DNA of 64,000 nt from contig CABUWV010000004.1 in assembly GCA_902495355.1 (NCBI GenBank), forward strand, positions 1 through 64,000. Reading direction: 5' to 3'. Position 1 is the stretch's first letter. Every line of letters starts with the position of its first letter. Below the pieces are notes generated by a model. It was not told the DNA's origin. It searched no databases and worked only from the letters and a program-made list of their open reading frames with translations. Positions 59,992 to 64,000 of the stretch are shown here, in pieces. A program made the position numbers and the translations under genes. This DNA comes from an uncultured Collinsella sp. Its GTDB lineage: Bacteria > Actinomycetota > Coriobacteriia > Coriobacteriales > Coriobacteriaceae.

Positions 59992-61794
59992 TTAAGCCTC
60001 CAAAAATGCGCCGGTCTGGCGGCCCCACAGGCTCGCATACTCGCCGCCTGCCTCGACAAGCTGCGCATGCGTACCGTCCTCGACAATCTCGCCGTCCGCC
60101 AGCACCACGATGCGATCGAGCGCCGCCACGGTGGACAGGCGATGCGCCACCACAATGGAGGTGCGACCGCGCATCAGGTTCTCGAGCGCCCCCTGCACCA
60201 GCGCCTCGGACTCGCTGTCGAGGGCAGACGTCGCCTCGTCGAGCACCAGGATCGGCGCGTCGGTCAGGATAGCGCGGGCGATGGCCACGCGCTGACGTTG
60301 GCCGCCCGAAAGCTTGACGCCGCGCTCGCCCACCATGGTGTCAAAGCCGTTGGGCAGGCGGTCGATAAACTCCAGGGCATTTGCCAGGCGCGCGGCCTCG
60401 CGGATCTGCTCGTCGGTTGCGTCGGGGCGGCCGTAGGCGATATTCTCGCGAATGGAGCGATGGAACAGCAACGCCTCCTGCGGCACGTAGGCAACCTGGC
60501 GGCGCAGACTCTGCTGCGTACAGCGCGAGACGTCCTGGCCGTCCACGAGCACGCGGCCGCCCTGTACGTCGTCCAGGCGCAGCAACAACTTGGTGAGCGT
60601 CGTCTTGCCCGAGCCCGATTTGCCCACCAGGCCCACGCGCTGGCCCGCTGCCACATGGAGCGTCAGGTCGTCGAACACGCTCTCGCCTGCCGCGGCATCA
60701 CGGTATGCAAAGCTCAGGTGCTCAAAATCAATCGCACCCTCGCCCACCTTGAGCTCGGGGGCGTTCTCGTCGTCTGCCACCAGACGCGGCTCGTCCAGCA
60801 CGCGCGTCATCTCGGCCGCATCGCCCAGCGCGCGGTTGATGCGCTGCATCATGGAGCTTACGTAGTTCAGACGCATGGTGAGGTTGTACGTATAGGTAAA
60901 GATCATGACGAGCGCACCGGCAGAGATGTCAAACCACGCGTTGCCGCCCGCGACGAACACGCTCACCACGGCCATAGTGATGACGATAAGGCCCGAGGTC
61001 GTAAAGTTGCGCTGCATCATGGCGTGCATCGAAACCGTCTCGGCGTCGCGCGCGGCGCGGTCGGCGGTATCGAACAGGTCGCGCTCAAAGTCCTCGCGCC
61101 CACAGGTCTTGACGGCCAGGATATTCGTGACCGCGTCGGACAGCACGCCCGACAATTTGTTCTGCGCGGCAGACGTCGCGGCCGAAAGCGGCATGATGCG
61201 CTTGTACATAAGCCAGACAAACGCGATGTAGACGACCATAATGCCCACCAGGACCACGGTAAACGTCGGCACCACCGGAGCGAGCGCCGCCACCGTGCAG
61301 ACAACCGAGGTGATGGTGGGAATGAGCGAATACACCGTCACGTCTACCAGCCCCGTATAGCCGCTCATAAAACGACTCGTCTGGCTCACGAGCGATCCGC
61401 CAAAGCGGCTGGTGTGAAATGTCATGGATTGATTGGAGAGCGTGTCGAAGCACAGGCGCGCCAAGTGATAGTTACCCGCAATCTCGAGCTTGTAGACGGT
61501 GTAGTCCTGCAGCTTGGAGAGGATCTGGCCCACTAGGTTAACGAGCACGAGCGCCAGAATGTAGGGGCCAAAGACCTCGAATACTTGGTCGCCCGCCACG
61601 GGGCCGGCCTGGACGCGGTCGACGATAAGGGCCATCACGTAGGTGTTAGCAAACGTGAGCAAAAAGATGTAGCCCGCCGACGAGAACACCGAGAGAAAGA
61701 CGATCAGTGGCTGCGTGCGCGTGACGTCCCAAAAGCGCTGCAGCGTGCGGCGCACGGTGGAGCGTTTGAGCGGACTGGTGTTTCTCTGAGACAT
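59992..61794 (-). CDS. ABC exporter, fused membrane and ATPase domains
   Basis: 600 residues, half of a homo- or heterodimeric multidrug/lipid-type exporter. The six-helix membrane domain covers about residues 20-320. The ATPase has GLVGKSGSGKTTLT (Walker A), KLSGGQRQRVAIARA (signature), ILVLDEATSALDSESE (Walker B) and VAHRLSTV (H-loop). Only one half is present here, so a homodimer is likely. ATG 61794 after AAAGGA. Substrate unknown. Confidence 0.9.
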   Translation of the reverse strand: MSQRNTSPLKRSTVRRTLQRFWDVTRTQPLIVFLSVFSSAGYIFLLTFANTYVMALIVDRVQAGPVAGDQVFEVFGPYILALVLVNLVGQILSKLQDYTVYKLEIAGNYHLARLCFDTLSNQSMTFHTSRFGGSLVSQTSRFMSGYTGLVDVTVYSLIPTITSVVCTVAALAPVVPTFTVVLVGIMVVYIAFVWLMYKRIMPLSAATSAAQNKLSGVLSDAVTNILAVKTCGREDFERDLFDTADRAARDAETVSMHAMMQRNFTTSGLIVITMAVVSVFVAGGNAWFDISAGALVMIFTYTYNLTMRLNYVSSMMQRINRALGDAAEMTRVLDEPRLVADDENAPELKVGEGAIDFEHLSFAYRDAAAGESVFDDLTLHVAAGQRVGLVGKSGSGKTTLTKLLLRLDDVQGGRVLVDGQDVSRCTQQSLRRQVAYVPQEALLFHRSIRENIAYGRPDATDEQIREAARLANALEFIDRLPNGFDTMVGERGVKLSGGQRQRVAIARAILTDAPILVLDEATSALDSESEALVQGALENLMRGRTSIVVAHRLSTVAALDRIVVLADGEIVEDGTHAQLVEAGGEYASLWGRQTGAFLEA

Positions 61795-61919
61795 GGGCTT
61801 CCTTTCGCGTCTGATAGGGCGAAACGCCATTATTGCACACTAAAGCGCACTTCAGGCAAGTGCGACGCGAAAAGCGCCCGCGTCCCGCGCTTGCGCAGGC
61901 GCCCCGCCGTCAGATGCAG

Positions 61920-63275
61920 CTAGTCCTCGTCTTTTTGGTCTGCGAGCAAGCTCGCAGACGTAAGCCCCAAGATCTCGTCGACCTCCCGCGCGTCTTCCAG
62001 CGCGTCGATATCCTTGAGCTTGCGCTCCATAACGTTGGTGCGCGTAGTGATAATGCCCTCGACCGTCTTTCCCGCGGTCTCGATCTGCTGTTGGGCGCGG
62101 CGCAGCGCCGCCTGATAGCGCGGCAGCTCGGCCTTGACGGCAGAGAGCACACGCAGCACGTCATCGGTGCGTTTTTGCAACTTAAACGTCTGGTAGCTCA
62201 TCTGCAAACTGTTGAGGATGGCCGCCATGGTGCTGGGCCCGGCAACGTTGACGTGATAGTCGCGGCCCAGGGTCTCGATAAGCCCGGGGCGGCTGACGAC
62301 CTCGGCGTACAGGCCCTCAAAAGGCACGAACAGAATGCCAAAATTGGTCGTCGCGGGCACGCTCAGATACTTTTCGCAGATGTCCTTGGCCTCGCGCTTC
62401 ACCATGGCGTCGAGCGTCTTGCGCGCTGCGGCGACGGCCTCGGCATCACCCGACTCTTGCGCGTCGAGCAGATGCTCGTACGCGTCGCCCGGGAATTTGG
62501 AGTCGATCGGCAGCAGCACGGGATCGCCCTCGTCTACCGGCAGCTTGACGGCAAACTCAACGCGCTCCGAGGCGCCAGGCTTGGTGGCGACGTTTTCCAG
62601 ATACTGGTCGGGCGTAAGGATGTCCGCCAGGATTGCACCCAGCTGCACCTCGCCCAAAATGCCACGCGCCTTGACGTTGCCCAGCACGCGCTTAAGGTCG
62701 CCCACGCCGGTGGCAATGGACTGCATGTCGCCCAGGCCCTTGTACACAGCCTCGAGCTGGTCGCTCACCTGCTTAAACGATGCAGACAGGCGATCGTTGA
62801 GCGTGCGGGAGAGTTTCTCGTCCACCGTCGCGCGCATCTGATCGAGCTGCACGTTGTTGTCCTTGCGGATGGCGCCCAGCTGGGCATCGACCGTCTCGCG
62901 CACCTTGTCCAGGCGGCGCTCGATGCCCTCGCGGTTGGCACCGAGCTGTTGGGCCGTCTCGCGACGCAGGTCATCCATACGGTCGCCAGCCTGCGAGAAC
63001 TCACGCGCGATGGTCAGGTAGCGTTGCTGCTCCACGGCCGCATCGGTTGCCTGCTGCTGCGCGATGGCATTTGCCGTGCGGCGGGTTTCGGCCAAAGCGA
63101 CGTTCAGGGTGTCGAGCGCATTGTTGGCCTGCTCGAGCGCAGCCAGCATCTCCGCCCCGCTATCGCCGCTCTCCCGCAGCTTGGCACGAAAGCCCTTAAG
63201 CTGCAGGGCACAAGCCACAGCAACCCCCACCGCCACCAAGGCGATCACAACAAGCACAATATCAATAGCAGACAT
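61920..63275 (-). CDS. rmuC: RmuC family protein
   Basis: 451 residues. N-terminal membrane anchor (IDIVLVVIALVAVGVAVACA), a long coiled coil (about 30-190), then the RmuC domain (KARGILGEVQLGAILADIL, EFAVKLP, PIDSKFPGDAYEHLLDAQES, TNFGILFVPFEGLYAEV). The family limits inversions at short repeats and may be nuclease-like. ATG 63275 with GGCGGAG close upstream. Notable in a window so rich in inverted repeats. Confidence 0.92.
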   Translation of the reverse strand: MSAIDIVLVVIALVAVGVAVACALQLKGFRAKLRESGDSGAEMLAALEQANNALDTLNVALAETRRTANAIAQQQATDAAVEQQRYLTIAREFSQAGDRMDDLRRETAQQLGANREGIERRLDKVRETVDAQLGAIRKDNNVQLDQMRATVDEKLSRTLNDRLSASFKQVSDQLEAVYKGLGDMQSIATGVGDLKRVLGNVKARGILGEVQLGAILADILTPDQYLENVATKPGASERVEFAVKLPVDEGDPVLLPIDSKFPGDAYEHLLDAQESGDAEAVAAARKTLDAMVKREAKDICEKYLSVPATTNFGILFVPFEGLYAEVVSRPGLIETLGRDYHVNVAGPSTMAAILNSLQMSYQTFKLQKRTDDVLRVLSAVKAELPRYQAALRRAQQQIETAGKTVEGIITTRTNVMERKLKDIDALEDAREVDEILGLTSASLLADQKDED

Positions 63276-63326
63276 AATCTCCGCCCAACAAACCCAATCG
63301 AGCACCAATCAAAACCGCGATCAATC

Positions 63327-63890
63327 TTACCCCGCCACACACACCGGGCGCCCGGCCCCTTCTTGGGCGCCCCTCTCCTCCGCATATTCCATAATGCGGC
63401 GCGCCGTTTTCCTGCTCACCTTTGAGTCATCGCCGGCCAAGTATGCGTATACGTTTCCTTTATTCAGGCGCAGAGCACGGCAGAGGCCATAGCGCGTTAC
63501 ACCCGATTCCTCCAATGCTTCCAGCGTTTTCTTTCTCATCAGGGCGTTCACCCTTCTATCGGCCGCCGGCTTTTCCTTCACCGCTCTATATGCACGCCAA
63601 ACGTTGGCATAACGATTAGGGAGCTCACTTTTGGCGCATAGAGACGCCATGCTACCCGCTTGGCCGTACAAGGATAAAACGTCTCGGTAATCCTGTTCCA
63701 TCCACGAGCCCTCGGATAAGCCCAGAACGTATTCGGCTTTTCCTTGCGCCAAAGCGAGCAAAAACAGAGGCTCCGCCACGCGCGGCGCAGCCGTCGTCGC
63801 CTGCTCAACCAATTTTCTAAAACTCAGCGACTGCTGTCCGGATAGCTCTCGGCAATAGCCTTTTAAGAATCCCTCAAAGGTCAGATTCAA
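63327..63890 (-). CDS. Hypothetical protein with C-terminal HTH-like region
   Basis: 187 residues, not recognised. Residues about 128-170 (LEALEESGVTRYGLCRALRL, NKGNVYAYLAG, SRKTARRIMEYA) look like a helix-turn-helix. TTG start at 63890, supported by AGGAGG 7 bp upstream, and overlapping the preceding stop codon as TTGA. The coupling suggests a two-gene unit with the truncated upstream gene, in the style of toxin-antitoxin pairs, but nothing identifies it as such. Confidence 0.68.
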   Translation of the reverse strand: MNLTFEGFLKGYCRELSGQQSLSFRKLVEQATTAAPRVAEPLFLLALAQGKAEYVLGLSEGSWMEQDYRDVLSLYGQAGSMASLCAKSELPNRYANVWRAYRAVKEKPAADRRVNALMRKKTLEALEESGVTRYGLCRALRLNKGNVYAYLAGDDSKVSRKTARRIMEYAEERGAQEGAGRPVCVAG

Positions 63891-64000
63891 CCGAGCACCT
63901 CCTTTTTGTATTGCCTGTATGCACAGACCATCTCTTGATAACTCCGCTCCGAAGGCGACGACGCCAGTGCTTCTCCCTCGTCGAATATAAGCCGTTCGAG
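63887..64000 (-). CDS. Partial ORF running off the window end
   Basis: C-terminal 37 codons (ending SYQEMVCAYRQYKKEVLG) of a gene whose start lies beyond 64000. Its TGA stop overlaps the TTG start of the next gene. Too short to identify. Confidence 0.55.
   Translation of the reverse strand, partial: LERLIFDEGEALASSPSERSYQEMVCAYRQYKKEVLG

Overview
The window is a 64 kb piece of a high-GC (about 60%) bacterial chromosome. Gene content and style suggest a gut actinobacterium of class Coriobacteriia, most likely Collinsella: strong GGAGG ribosome sites, a UUC T-box before pheS, a mannose-family PTS beside SIS-domain deglycase-like enzymes, and many hairpin-rich intergenic repeats. No rRNA, CRISPR array, complete insertion sequence or prophage was seen. 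There is one tRNA, Val-GAC.

Layout. 0-5 kb: a calcium P-type ATPase with a structured leader, and pyruvate kinase. 5-7 kb: a probable PD-(D/E)XK-fold protein and a zinc phospholipase-like protein. 7-10 kb: a nickel ECF/ABC transporter (nikMN-nikQ-nikO) behind a perfect NikR-type operator. 10-14 kb: pheS-pheT under T-box control. 14-21 kb: M32 carboxypeptidase, glmM, a DUF4012 membrane protein and an EamA transporter. 21-26.4 kb: tRNA-Val and accessory genes (DUF5710 protein, zinc-ribbon protein, SRA-like/HNH nuclease, AlbA_2-type regulator with an elaborate repeat-flanked promoter). 26.6-33.3 kb: M16C peptidase, hicAB toxin-antitoxin, 5-formyl-THF cyclo-ligase, metA and an L-2-hydroxyacid dehydrogenase. 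33.4-47.7 kb: an island with three SIS-domain sugar-phosphate deglycase/isomerase-like enzymes, three GntR/UTRA regulators, a complete mannose-family PTS (IIAB, IIC, IID), a HAD phosphatase, an EamA transporter and a YitT protein, with recQ next to the first regulator. 48-64 kb: GNAT, threonine aldolase, PAP2 phosphatase, mfd, an ATP-grasp-like protein, a zinc-ribbon membrane protein, a DUF4143 ATPase flanked by a duplicated nth tail, nth, an ABC exporter, rmuC and the start of an unknown two-gene unit.

How the genes may work together. The 33-48 kb island looks like a catabolic system for Amadori-type sugar-amine conjugates such as fructoselysine. The PTS would import and phosphorylate the conjugate, SIS enzymes would split it into sugar phosphate and amine, and the EamA transporter could export the freed amine. 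Each GntR regulator appears to have its own operator word (ATAGAACAA, TATAACG, ATACAAGTT), mostly as direct repeats about one helical turn apart. The word TATAACG links a GntR gene, the PTS operon and the EamA gene. This is inference from sequence.

The other striking property is the intergenic DNA: at least six families of long inverted repeats or hairpin units, some in several copies, often at the 3' ends of genes.
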